The notes: generated from the sequence alone by a model not told the origin. DNA of 10,474 nucleotides from Candidatus Heimdallarchaeota archaeon (GCA_016839985.1 JAEOTG010000349.1:1-10474); one strand, 5' to 3'; positions 1 to 6,432 are shown, counted from the first letter of the stretch. Numbers and translations are program-made.

Positions 1-350
1 AAAAGAATTTCTAGATCAACTATTCCATATTGATGAACAAGTAAATTTCTCATTTTTATAATTTTAATGAATCTATTTGATTCCTTCTCTTCTATAATTC
101 CAATGTTTACTAATTTCTTCATACAATCAGAATATGTAATAGGAGGAGTTTCGCTTGAACGAGCTACAATATGAGTACAAATATCTAGCATTAATTGGGA
201 GATAACTTCAAAAATCCTCTCAGATTCTAGTTGGAGAGAAAAATCATCGACAAACTTTTCCTTAGAGAATTTAATGATTTTCCTAAGTCTATCAATATAT
301 TTCTTACTATAAGCTATTTTTTCTTTAATTAGATCAGAATTAATTGTCAT
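1..350 (-). CDS. hepT: HepT-like HEPN toxin RNase (DUF86), 3' end cut by window edge
   Basis: This is the toxin half of a MntA-HepT toxin-antitoxin pair. HepT proteins are all-helical HEPN ribonucleases that act on RNA in the cytoplasm and are silenced when the partner MNT protein AMPylates a conserved tyrosine. The frame is open from ATG at 350 to the window edge (116 codons plus two bases), and the family is usually about 110-145 residues, so most of the protein is present. The signature RX4HXY is intact near the C-terminus: RNLLVHQY, with Arg101, His106 and Tyr108; Tyr108 is the expected AMPylation site. The rest is helical and charged, as in DUF86. The start overlaps the end of mntA by 11 bases, and a GGGGAG Shine-Dalgarno (360-355 on the minus strand) lies four bases upstream, so translation is probably coupled to mntA. 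The order is antitoxin first, toxin second. Confidence 0.9.
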   Translation of the reverse strand, partial: MTINSDLIKEKIAYSKKYIDRLRKIIKFSKEKFVDDFSLQLESERIFEVISQLMLDICTHIVARSSETPPITYSDCMKKLVNIGIIEEKESNRFIKIIKMRNLLVHQYGIVDLEIL

Positions 351-795
351 AAAACTCCCCTTCAACTGCTAGATTAAGATAGCTTTGATACCATTTCTTA
401 TGGTCATAGTAGTATTTTAAGAGATTTTCTATAAATGTAGCTCTTTTATCATTAGATTCTTCATAAAGTAATATTCCATCTTTAATTGTTTCAAATTGTA
501 CATGTAAAGGTACTCTTTCTAGAACATTAATTTCGATATTATTTAGCATTGTATCCTCACTTGATTTCTTGGAAAAATCACTCATCAAATTTATTATTTC
601 TCTAGGGAGTGTAGCTTTAAGATATGGTAGAGAAACAAAGATATCTACATCACTTAAGACACTTTGATGACCTTTAATCCATGAACCACTAAGATAAGCG
701 AAAGATACTTTAAAATCCTTAAAAAGTGGAGATAGCTGAACCTTCAGATTAGAAATTAATTCCGAAAGAACCTCTTTGTGGTTAGAGTTAGTCAT
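340..795 (-). CDS. mntA: MntA-like antitoxin, minimal nucleotidyltransferase (protein AMPylator)
   Basis: This 151-residue protein is a minimal nucleotidyltransferase of the DNA polymerase beta fold. MntA antitoxins transfer AMP from ATP to a tyrosine of the HEPN toxin HepT and so inactivate it. The diagnostic GSX10DXD motif is perfect: Gly37-Ser38, ten residues, Asp49-Val-Asp51, where the aspartates bind the catalytic metals. A third carboxylate is expected on the strand at about residues 87-92, and Glu88 is the likely candidate (alignment from memory). The segment around residues 105-113 (KDGILLYEE) fits the usual C-terminal helix start of the family. The start is ATG at 795, with an AT-rich TATA-like element 20-28 bases upstream, which would give a nearly leaderless mRNA. 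The gene is divergent from the surface-protein island and overlaps hepT downstream. The complete motif argues against decay. Confidence 0.9.
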   Translation of the reverse strand: MTNSNHKEVLSELISNLKVQLSPLFKDFKVSFAYLSGSWIKGHQSVLSDVDIFVSLPYLKATLPREIINLMSDFSKKSSEDTMLNNIEINVLERVPLHVQFETIKDGILLYEESNDKRATFIENLLKYYYDHKKWYQSYLNLAVEGEFYDN

Positions 796-810
796 GTTCT
801 CAATTGTATG

Positions 811-828
811 AGTTAATTATAATACATA
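811..828 (-). promoter_or_regulatory. Candidate TATA promoter of the mntA-hepT operon
   Basis: Read on the minus strand, this stretch contains TATTATAATTAA centred about 24 bases before the mntA ATG. Archaeal TATA boxes are centred about 26 bases upstream of transcription start, so the transcript would begin at or next to the start codon (leaderless). CAATTG lies between this box and the ATG (801-806). Confidence 0.4.
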
Positions 829-885
829 ATAGTTTCTATTTCTATTAGTCTTATCAAAACAAAACCAGCCTTACTAAATTAAAAG

Positions 886-923
886 AAAGAATGAAGTTTA
901 ACTAATTACTATGATCATTCTTT
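886..923. promoter_or_regulatory. Perfect 9-bp inverted repeat in the divergent mntA/regulator A gap
   Basis: AAAGAATGA (886-894) is matched exactly by TCATTCTTT (915-923) with a 20-base spacer. It sits in the 189-base divergent region between mntA and the regulator at 985, directly beside a TATA-like TTTATAATAA (921-930). It could be an operator for one or both divergent promoters, for example an autoregulatory site of the wHTH protein. A chance repeat is possible in such AT-rich DNA. Confidence 0.3.
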
Positions 924-980
924 ATAATAAACATTTATTGTTTTTTTTAAGAAATTCTTATTTACTTAAAAGTATATAAC
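921..980 (+). promoter_or_regulatory. Two candidate TATA boxes upstream of regulator A
   Basis: TTTATAATAA (921-930) lies 55 bases before the ATG at 985 and would give a leader of about 30 bases. A better-looking box, AAAAGTATATAA (968-979), lies only five bases before that ATG and would place transcription start inside the gene. An in-frame TAA at 982-984 rules out an upstream extension, and no ATG in frame follows near 1000. The upstream box is therefore the more workable choice for the annotated start. Confidence 0.35.
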
Positions 981-984
981 GTAA

Positions 985-2010
985 ATGGTGCTCAAGAATA
1001 CAGATGAATGTAAAAATTCGATTGTTTTTATAATTATCTTATTGTTAACTTTGTCAATACAAACAACAAATGCAGGAATTTCAGATTACTCTCATGACCT
1101 CCAAACTAATTCCGTTGATTCCTTCATCATTAAAACGCATAAAGTCAATATCAATATTCTTAGTATAACAAATGTTAGTGTTACTGAAATTTTTGATATT
1201 GAGAACAAACAAAATTTCTCTATATCTTCTATTAATCTCTGGTTAAATCAAAGCTGTAGCGATATCAACGTCAGAGATGGTTTGGGGGATTTAGTGTTTG
1301 ATATACTTATTCAGACTGATTTCTACCACCTTTTATCAATACAACTTCGAACTTCTTTGCTCTCTAATAGATCAACAATTATTTACATATACTATAATTT
1401 AGAAAATTCTATAATGTCAGTGAAAAATCCAAATCACTCTCGTTTTGAGTTTTTCTCGATAATCTCTTATGATACAATTAATCATGATTTGACAATCAAA
1501 TTACCAAAGAAGAGTTTTGTTCTTGAAAGTGAGGATATAGTAGACATAATTTACCCAGCTGATTATTTTCAGTATTTAGTGGGTCAACGTATTGCAATAT
1601 CTTGGTCATCGAGTAATTTAGTATCCTGTGAAAATCCTTATTTTCGAGTTAGATTTGAACAACAAACTGGAAATAAAATTACTATTTGGTTCTCAATATT
1701 TGGGCCAATATTGGGTATAGGTGTGGGGATCATTTTTACTTTATGGATAATGAGAAGAAGAGAAAGAAAAGCAGTGAAAGAAATAGGAACAGTTTTTCTT
1801 AATGAATCACAGAAAATTCTTCTAAAAAATATCTATGAAAGTGGTGGGAAAATAATTCAAAGAGAACTTTCAAGAAAAACAGGTTTTACGAGATCAAAAA
1901 CATCTCGAAATCTAATCTCTTTAGAACAGCAAGGAATGGTTAGACGTGAAAGATGGGGAAGAAACACAATAATTTACATCACAAAAACAGGTGAGAAGGT
2001 GATTGAATAA
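985..2010 (+). CDS. Membrane-anchored winged-helix regulator A with extracytoplasmic domain
   Basis: This 341-residue protein appears to be a one-piece transmembrane transcription regulator. Residues about 12-30 form a hydrophobic signal or anchor segment ending in TTNAG. Residues about 31-230 look like a beta-rich extracytoplasmic domain with several N-glycosylation sequons. A TM helix spans about 233-256 and is followed by a basic stop-transfer stretch (MRRRERK). Residues about 270-341 form a MarR-like winged helix: ELSRKTGFTRSKTSRNLISL is a helix-turn-helix and the RRERWGRNTIIYIT segment is the wing. The layout recalls archaeal membrane wHTH proteins (the DUF7345/DUF7343 pairing, from memory and unverified). 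It is a clear paralogue of the protein at 9614: both share SSI-N/D-LW-x-NQS, RFEF-F/W-SIISY and ISWS in the ectodomain. Probable role (inference): sensing an envelope signal and controlling nearby surface genes. There is no obvious ribosome binding site. Confidence 0.8.
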   Translation: MVLKNTDECKNSIVFIIILLLTLSIQTTNAGISDYSHDLQTNSVDSFIIKTHKVNINILSITNVSVTEIFDIENKQNFSISSINLWLNQSCSDINVRDGLGDLVFDILIQTDFYHLLSIQLRTSLLSNRSTIIYIYYNLENSIMSVKNPNHSRFEFFSIISYDTINHDLTIKLPKKSFVLESEDIVDIIYPADYFQYLVGQRIAISWSSSNLVSCENPYFRVRFEQQTGNKITIWFSIFGPILGIGVGIIFTLWIMRRRERKAVKEIGTVFLNESQKILLKNIYESGGKIIQRELSRKTGFTRSKTSRNLISLEQQGMVRRERWGRNTIIYITKTGEKVIE

Positions 2011-2020
2011 TGATTAAAGT

Positions 2021-2061
2021 AATTGTCTCACAATTGTCCCGTTTTCTTTCTGTGGAATTGT
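2021..2061. promoter_or_regulatory. AATTGT half-site cluster and small hairpin upstream of beta-helix A
   Basis: AATTGT-CTC-ACAATT (2021-2035) is a perfect 6-bp stem with a three-base loop. Its right arm forms the palindrome ACAATTGT (2030-2037), and a further AATTGT follows at 2056-2061. The cluster lies between regulator A and the TATA box of beta-helix A, so it could be an operator or a weak terminator of the upstream gene. A similar cluster occurs before the Kelch gene (3223-3252). Confidence 0.3.
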
Positions 2062-2074
2062 TCATTATAATATG

Positions 2075-2084
2075 TATAAATATA
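2075..2084 (+). promoter_or_regulatory. TATA box of beta-helix A
   Basis: TATAAATATA is a near-ideal archaeal TATA box. With the usual spacing of about 26 bases from its centre, transcription would start at about 2105, exactly on the second in-frame ATG (2105). This favours a leaderless mRNA starting at residue 3 of the longer reading. An AAGGT (2086-2090) before the first ATG at 2099 is the competing evidence. Confidence 0.55.
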
Positions 2085-2098
2085 CAAGGTAAGAAAAT

Positions 2099-3277
2099 AT
2101 GAAAATGAAGAGGAAATATCTTATTAGCTCAATGGTTAGCCTATTATTTATCATAGCTATTAGTGTAAGTGTTCCTGTTTATTTCCATGTTTTAAAAGTT
2201 AAAGGAACAAAGTTGAAACAATTCTCCCCTATTTTAATTTGGGATGATTCTGATTTTGTAGATTATCAATTCCCAGGAGATGGTTCGCAAAGCAATCCTT
2301 ACAGAATTGAGAATTATAATATAACAACTAGTGTGATAAATGGTATCTATATATTCGCTACAACCAAGCATTTTGTAATTAGAAATTGCCTTATTTCTGC
2401 TACACATATAGGTATAAATATAGAAAATGTTGCGAAATCAACTGCAACGATAGAAAATTGTTCAGTAATAGGGCAATTTTATGGTATCCCTGTTACAAAT
2501 TCTGCTAATAGTACAATTAGAGATAATACTTTAAGTAATAATTATCTTGGTATTTTTGTTAGTTTTTCGAATAGTACCTTAATTTCAGATAACAAATGTG
2601 TTCAAAATGCTATTTATGGAATGAGGATTAGAGAATCAGATAATTGTTCTATAGAAAACAATTTTCTTAAACAGAATCGATATGGACTTTACATTTTTGA
2701 ATCGTCGTTTTGCTTGGTTAAGAAGAATTTCTGTATAAATAATGATTATGCTGGGATCTTTAGTTCTTTCACCAACAATTCTAAATTCATCGAGAATAGT
2801 TGTATAAATAATTTTCAAGATGGAATTCGAATATCTACAGGTGAAGACTGTATAATTACTAGCAACATTATAATGTATAATTTGATCTATGGCATAACAC
2901 TTTTAGGTTCATCAAATTGTCTAATAACTTTTAATGAAATTAGTTACAATCTTAACTATGGAATCCACATTTCTAATACTTACATTCACTCTAAAGATAA
3001 TGTAATTCATCATAATTCCTTTGTTCAGAATTTTAGATTAACAGAGAATCAAACACAAGCTTGGGATGAAGGGAATAGTACTTGGTTTGATGCTATAAAT
3101 TTAGAAGGAAATTACTGGGATAATTATAATGGTTCTGGATGGTATCCTATTGATGGACCTTCCCTCTCCTTTGATGAATACCCTCTCGTAGATAATCCTT
3201 TGTCAATTTCTAGTTCCATCCTACAATTGTATTGTTACAATCCCAGAATTGTCCTCAAAAAAGCTTCAACTAATTAG
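2099..3277 (+). CDS. Secreted or membrane-anchored NosD/CASH-type beta-helix protein A
   Basis: This 392-residue extracytoplasmic protein has an N-terminal hydrophobic segment (about residues 8-31) preceded by MKMKRK. A conserved entry module follows (about 44-75) with PILIWDDSDF, FPGDGSQSNPYRIE and YNITT, a pattern common before parallel beta-helix repeats in archaeal surface proteins. From about residue 80 to 290 there are roughly nine coils of about 22 residues with recurring G-I/L-x-I strands and Asn-rich turns (DNTLSNN, DNKCVQN, KNFCINN, ENSCINN), typical of PbH1/CASH repeats. A C-terminal cap carries WFDAINLEGNYWDNYNGSG and a later DEYPLVDNP. Such folds bind or cleave polysaccharides, but no catalytic residues can be named here. 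The same architecture is found at 8281. The alternative start is ATG 2105, favoured by the TATA position. The Kelch gene follows after 24 bases, probably on the same transcript. Confidence 0.85.
   Translation: MKMKRKYLISSMVSLLFIIAISVSVPVYFHVLKVKGTKLKQFSPILIWDDSDFVDYQFPGDGSQSNPYRIENYNITTSVINGIYIFATTKHFVIRNCLISATHIGINIENVAKSTATIENCSVIGQFYGIPVTNSANSTIRDNTLSNNYLGIFVSFSNSTLISDNKCVQNAIYGMRIRESDNCSIENNFLKQNRYGLYIFESSFCLVKKNFCINNDYAGIFSSFTNNSKFIENSCINNFQDGIRISTGEDCIITSNIIMYNLIYGITLLGSSNCLITFNEISYNLNYGIHISNTYIHSKDNVIHHNSFVQNFRLTENQTQAWDEGNSTWFDAINLEGNYWDNYNGSGWYPIDGPSLSFDEYPLVDNPLSISSSILQLYCYNPRIVLKKASTN
3223..3252. promoter_or_regulatory. AATTGT-type half-site cluster upstream of Kelch
   Basis: Within the last codons of beta-helix A lie ACAATTGT (3223-3230), ATTGT-T-ACAAT (3231-3241) and AATTGT (3247-3252). 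The cluster is 50-80 bases before the Kelch ATG, about the same distance as the similar cluster at 2021-2061 before beta-helix A. It may be an operator for a shared regulator or chance in coding sequence. Confidence 0.2.
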
Positions 3278-3288
3278 GAGAGAAATAT

Positions 3289-3297
3289 AAGGTTGAT
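3289..3297 (+). promoter_or_regulatory. Ribosome binding site that decides the Kelch start
   Basis: AAGGTTGAT resembles the AGGAGGTGAT anti-SD complement and sits at normal spacing before ATG 3302. A TTG at 3293 in the same frame lies inside this site and is therefore unlikely to be the start. A second SD-like AGGAG (3276-3280) overlaps the stop codon of beta-helix A. Confidence 0.55.
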
Positions 3298-3301
3298 AAA
3301 A

Positions 3302-4363
3302 ATGATAACTATAAAAAAAACAACTGCGTTTTTATCACTCTTCTTCTGTTTAATACTTTCTCAGACACTCTCTTTTGCAATTGCTGATACACAAACTTAC
3401 TGTTGGGAAAATATGGACCCTATTCTTAAACCTGGTACAAATAATCATGATTTAATCTTTGATGTTGAATCAGAAGCTGCAATTTTCTTCCTACCAGACG
3501 AAGACACAGTTTATTCTTACTCTTTTGCTGATAACAATTGGACTGCTACTTTATCTCCAGATATGCCAGAATCTGGCTTATGGACAGGATCGGAATATGA
3601 TCCAATTAATGATTTAGTAATTGCTACCTGTGGAAGTGATGCTATTGGAGATTTGGAAACTTGGTCTTATTATCTAAATACTAATACATGGACAAATTTA
3701 ACTTATACTATCGCACCTCCGATAAGAGTTGGTCATGGTTTTGTGTATGATTCAACAGCTGGGAAATTCATTCTCTATGGTGGAATTAAAGAGTTCAATT
3801 GGGAAGGAGGGAATGAATTCTATCACGATACTTGGACTTATGATCCTGGAACTAACACCTGGACCAATGTTACTCCTTCAGCAAATCCTGTTGGACGATG
3901 GGCTTTTGGAATGGTGTATGATTCTAATGCAGATAAAACTATACTCTTTGGTGGAGGACATGACTTAGGTGATGGTTCCTTTGGAGTAGCTGATAATGAA
4001 ACTTGGGCTTTTGATTTATCTACAACCACATGGACACAACTAGATACTGTAACTTCTCCTCCAACTAGAAGTCATCACCGCATGGTTTATGATTCTTACA
4101 ATAACAAAACAATGTTCTTTGGTGGTGATCAAGACGATTTTAATGCTCAATCTGACACCTGGATATTCGATTATGAAAGCAAAACTTGGACAGAACTAAA
4201 TTGCACAGTTCACCCTTCTAAGAGATGGAGTTCAGGAATAGTATACAATAGCATAACCCATGAGATTATACTTTGTGGTGGAATGATTAGTGTTTCACCT
4301 CGAACATTTGAAAGAGATACTTGGATTTTTACATACGATGAAACATGCGATTGTTTCCCATAA
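3302..4363 (+). CDS. Secreted Kelch-repeat beta-propeller protein, apparently cut before its membrane anchor
   Basis: This 353-residue protein has a signal peptide (about 1-28: basic MITIKK, hydrophobic core, then FAIADT) followed by about five Kelch-type blades. The repeats show the usual pattern of Y/F-D, a hydrophobic strand ending in GG, then DTW-x-[YF]-[DN] and a T-x-TW-T strand. Examples are FVYDSTAGKFILYGG, MVYDSNADKTILFGG, MVYDSYNNKTMFFGG and IVYNSITHEIILCGG, with D/E-T-W motifs between them. Such propellers bind proteins or glycans; no enzyme residues are evident, so an adhesion or scaffold role is inferred. It is probably co-transcribed with beta-helix A, 24 bases upstream. Oddity: after the TAA at 4361-4363 the same frame continues open to 4453 and encodes a TM anchor plus a basic tail, so the present stop looks premature or is read through. 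If it is honoured, the product would be released instead of anchored. Confidence 0.85.
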   Translation: MITIKKTTAFLSLFFCLILSQTLSFAIADTQTYCWENMDPILKPGTNNHDLIFDVESEAAIFFLPDEDTVYSYSFADNNWTATLSPDMPESGLWTGSEYDPINDLVIATCGSDAIGDLETWSYYLNTNTWTNLTYTIAPPIRVGHGFVYDSTAGKFILYGGIKEFNWEGGNEFYHDTWTYDPGTNTWTNVTPSANPVGRWAFGMVYDSNADKTILFGGGHDLGDGSFGVADNETWAFDLSTTTWTQLDTVTSPPTRSHHRMVYDSYNNKTMFFGGDQDDFNAQSDTWIFDYESKTWTELNCTVHPSKRWSSGIVYNSITHEIILCGGMISVSPRTFERDTWIFTYDETCDCFP

Positions 4364-4453
4364 AAAACAGATTACAATTTCATAGCTAGTACAGTAGTTC
4401 TGGTGCTCTTAGGTAATCTTATCTTAATAGTTAGAAGAAGAAAGAAATTCTAA
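4364..4453 (+). other. In-frame 3' extension of Kelch encoding a C-terminal TM anchor
   Basis: Directly after the Kelch TAA, 29 sense codons follow in the same frame before a second TAA (4451-4453). They encode a short linker (KTDYNFIAS), the hydrophobic run TVVLVLLGNLILIV and a basic tail RRRKKF. This is a textbook C-terminal stop-transfer anchor and resembles the TM plus GRRKKT end of the protease at 6526. The oligo-T terminator begins just after this second stop, as expected if it is the ancestral gene end. One base change (for example CAA, GAA or AAA to TAA), stop-codon readthrough or a sequencing error could explain it. Confidence 0.75.
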
Positions 4454-4457
4454 CTCA

Positions 4458-4479
4458 TTTCTTTTTTTCTTTTTTCCTT
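4458..4479 (+). terminator. Oligo-T terminator after the Kelch gene
   Basis: A run of nearly pure T/C (TTTCTTTTTTTCTTTTTTCC) begins five bases after the second stop of the Kelch frame. Archaeal transcription termination relies on such U-tracts without a strong hairpin. Confidence 0.6.
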
Positions 4480-4596
4480 ATTATTATCAGAAGTTTTAAA
4501 AAAATAATTAATGGCATAAGAGATTTGCGATAGCAAAAGGAATTGAAGAAATAATTAAATAAATGTGAATGAATTTTTTGTAATGGAAATTTATTG

Positions 4597-4615
4597 TTTG
4601 ATTAAATCAAAGGAT
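4597..4615 (+). promoter_or_regulatory. 15-bp palindrome and ribosome binding site upstream of the aminotransferase
   Basis: TTTGATT-A-AATCAAA (4597-4611) is a perfect palindrome ending 12 bases before the ATG at 4624. It merges into an SD-like AAAGGAT (4609-4615) at usable spacing. A TATA-like TAATTAAATAAA lies further upstream (about 4552-4563). The palindrome would fall in the 5' leader and could be an operator or an RNA hairpin that controls access to the ribosome binding site; neither role is shown by sequence alone. Confidence 0.4.
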
Positions 4616-4623
4616 TAATTCAA

Positions 4624-6354
4624 ATGCAGTCAAAAAATATAGAGAAAATAAAAACTGAGATAATTGATCAATATAAAAAAAGAACTCCAAAATCAAGAGA
4701 ATTATTCCAAGAAGCTCAAAAGTGGTTGCCAGGGGGTGGAACTCGTAATATTACTTATTTCTATCCTTATCCATTCTATGTAGCTAAGGGAGAAGGAACT
4801 TATCTTGAAGATGTAGATGGTAATCGCTATATTGACGTTCAAAATAATATGACTGTGCTTCTTCATGGACATGCTCATCCAAAAATAACTGAAGCATTAC
4901 AAAAACAAGCTAATGAGGGAACAGCTCATAACGCTCCAATATCAGCTCAAATTCAATTAGCTAAATTACTTTGTGAACGAGTTCCTTCCATTGAGGAAAT
5001 AAGGTTCTGTAATTCTGGAACTGAAGCAACAATGTTTGCTATGCGGGCTGCTCGAGAATATACAAGAAAAGAAGGTATAATTCTAATTGATGGTTGTTAT
5101 CACGGGAGTCATGATTATGTTGAAGTTAATTTTGATGCGGATTTAACTAATGAAGGCATGCCTAAGCCTTCTGTAGAGAAAGGAGTTCCACAAGCAATTC
5201 TGAAAGACACTTATGTTGTTCCTTTCAATGATTTAGGAGCAGCAGAAAAGATTATGAAAAAACATCATAAGAAAATTGCCGCAATAATTGTTGAGCCAAT
5301 AATGGGGTATGCTGGGGGAATTATTGCTACAACAGAATTTCTCAAAGGTTTACGAGAGTTAACGAAAAAGTATGGAATTCTATTAATTTTTGATGAAGTC
5401 ATAACATTCCGCTTTTCTACTGGTGGAATGCAAAAACTTGTTGGAGTGTATCCTGATCTTACTGCTCTTGGTAAAGCAATCGGTGGAGGAATACCAATAG
5501 GTGCATTTGGTGGGAAGCGTGAAATAATGGAACAATTCAATCCCACAAGAGAGGATTTCATAATGCACTCAGGAACTTTCAGTGGGAATGCAATGTCAAT
5601 GATTGCAGGAAAAACTGCTCTAGAATTGTATGATGAAGCTGAAATAAAACGGATTGGAGATTTAGGAGAACGATTACGAAAAGGTTTACGTGAAATAATG
5701 GATTCCCTTGAAATAGAATGTTATATTGGTGGAATGCAATCAATCGCATATATACAATTCCCTGATGTGGTTGCAGAAAATAAGAAAGAAATCACCTATA
5801 ATACTATCCCCTACCTTGAAATTTCAAAATATCTTAGATTGGCTATGTGTATTAATGGCTTATATGGGATTTCTAGAGGAATAATAGGATTTTTGTTATC
5901 TACAGCTATGAATGAAGAAATAATTGATGAAATTTTGGTAAGATATCGAAAATCAATGGATATGGTTCTACCATTATATGAGGAAATCAAACCTTACCAA
6001 GGTTTCGCAGGAATAATCTACACAATGATGAAACAGTTAAACACCAATGAGAAATTTTCTGAAAAATATTCAAGTGATAAGTATTCTTTGTTACTTGTTG
6101 CAAAAGATGATCCTAATGCCATTAAATTAAATATAGACAAAGGAACAATAACATTCATTCCAATAAAAAATACTGAAGAAGAAATAAAGAAAGCAGAAAA
6201 TGAATGTCAAGGAATAATAATTACTACTAGACCAACATTCTTAGGATTAGGATTAGGCAAAATTAATCCCTTAAAGGCTATTCTTTCTAGAAGAATTAAA
6301 ATCAAAGGGATAAAATATGTTCAAAAATTCAGTAAGTACTTCTCTTTACTTTGA
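4624..6354 (+). CDS. Class III PLP aminotransferase (GSA aminomutase-like) fused to an SCP2-like domain
   Basis: This 576-residue cytoplasmic protein has two parts. Residues 1 to about 455 are a class III aminotransferase closest in motif pattern to glutamate-1-semialdehyde aminomutase-like proteins. Visible motifs are LPGGGTRN (35-42), the phosphate-binding NSGTEA (130-135), YHG (159-161), DEV with the PLP-ring Asp257, the Schiff-base Lys284 in ALGKAIGGG, and SGTFSGN (316-322). DEVITFRFS differs by one residue from the DEVMTGFR of true HemL, and no haem-pathway genes are near, so the substrate is unknown. The usual family length is about 430-450 residues. The extra C-terminal part (about 485-576) matches an SCP2 sterol-carrier-like fold: a beta sheet, TTRPTFLGLGLGKINPLKAI, then IKIKGIKYVQKFSKYF. 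A lipid-linked or amphipathic substrate is an inference. There is no signal peptide; it is the only clearly cytosolic enzyme of the plus-strand island, with its own leader and terminator. Confidence 0.88.
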   Translation: MQSKNIEKIKTEIIDQYKKRTPKSRELFQEAQKWLPGGGTRNITYFYPYPFYVAKGEGTYLEDVDGNRYIDVQNNMTVLLHGHAHPKITEALQKQANEGTAHNAPISAQIQLAKLLCERVPSIEEIRFCNSGTEATMFAMRAAREYTRKEGIILIDGCYHGSHDYVEVNFDADLTNEGMPKPSVEKGVPQAILKDTYVVPFNDLGAAEKIMKKHHKKIAAIIVEPIMGYAGGIIATTEFLKGLRELTKKYGILLIFDEVITFRFSTGGMQKLVGVYPDLTALGKAIGGGIPIGAFGGKREIMEQFNPTREDFIMHSGTFSGNAMSMIAGKTALELYDEAEIKRIGDLGERLRKGLREIMDSLEIECYIGGMQSIAYIQFPDVVAENKKEITYNTIPYLEISKYLRLAMCINGLYGISRGIIGFLLSTAMNEEIIDEILVRYRKSMDMVLPLYEEIKPYQGFAGIIYTMMKQLNTNEKFSEKYSSDKYSLLLVAKDDPNAIKLNIDKGTITFIPIKNTEEEIKKAENECQGIIITTRPTFLGLGLGKINPLKAILSRRIKIKGIKYVQKFSKYFSLL

Positions 6355-6375
6355 AATGATTAGAATATGAATTAT

Positions 6376-6413
6376 CTTTTTGTTTTTACTTTTTTCTTTT
6401 TTCAATTTTATTT
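6376..6413 (+). terminator. Oligo-T terminator after the aminotransferase
   Basis: Several T-runs in succession (CTTTTTG, TTTTTAC, TTTTTTC, TTTTTTC, then TTTTATTTC) begin about 20 bases after the stop codon at 6352-6354. No strong hairpin precedes them. This is the typical archaeal U-tract pattern and separates the enzyme from the protease gene. Confidence 0.6.
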
Positions 6414-6432
6414 CTAAATGTATTAAATAGCT

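Noticed and set aside
2021..2051. The AATTGT-CTC-ACAATT hairpin followed by GTTTTCTTTC as a strong intrinsic terminator.
   Set aside because: The stem is only six AT-rich pairs and the T-tract is short and interrupted, weaker than the oligo-T tracts after the other genes. I kept it only as a possible operator or weak terminator.
3275..3302. Beta-helix A and Kelch are in the same reading frame, separated by a single TAG with no further stop, so readthrough could fuse them.
   Set aside because: The gap is only eight codons, contains two SD-like sites, and Kelch has its own ATG and a proper signal peptide. A fused product would carry an internal signal sequence. The open gap is easily chance.
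2636..4029. Short open frames within beta-helix A (minus, 2636-2818) and Kelch (plus 3729-3968, minus 3838-4029).
   Set aside because: All overlap clearly coding repeat proteins in other frames, and their translations mirror the repeats without sensible domains.
5265..5568. Two overlapping minus-strand open frames (98 and 61 codons) inside the aminotransferase gene.
   Set aside because: They are antisense shadows of a strongly conserved enzyme region (DEV motif and Schiff-base lysine) and show no recognisable domain or promoter.
4624..6000. The aminotransferase as true HemL (tetrapyrrole biosynthesis).
   Set aside because: The DEVITFRFS motif differs from DEVMTGFR, there is an added lipid-binding domain, and no tetrapyrrole genes are nearby; a GSA aminomutase-like enzyme of unknown substrate is safer.
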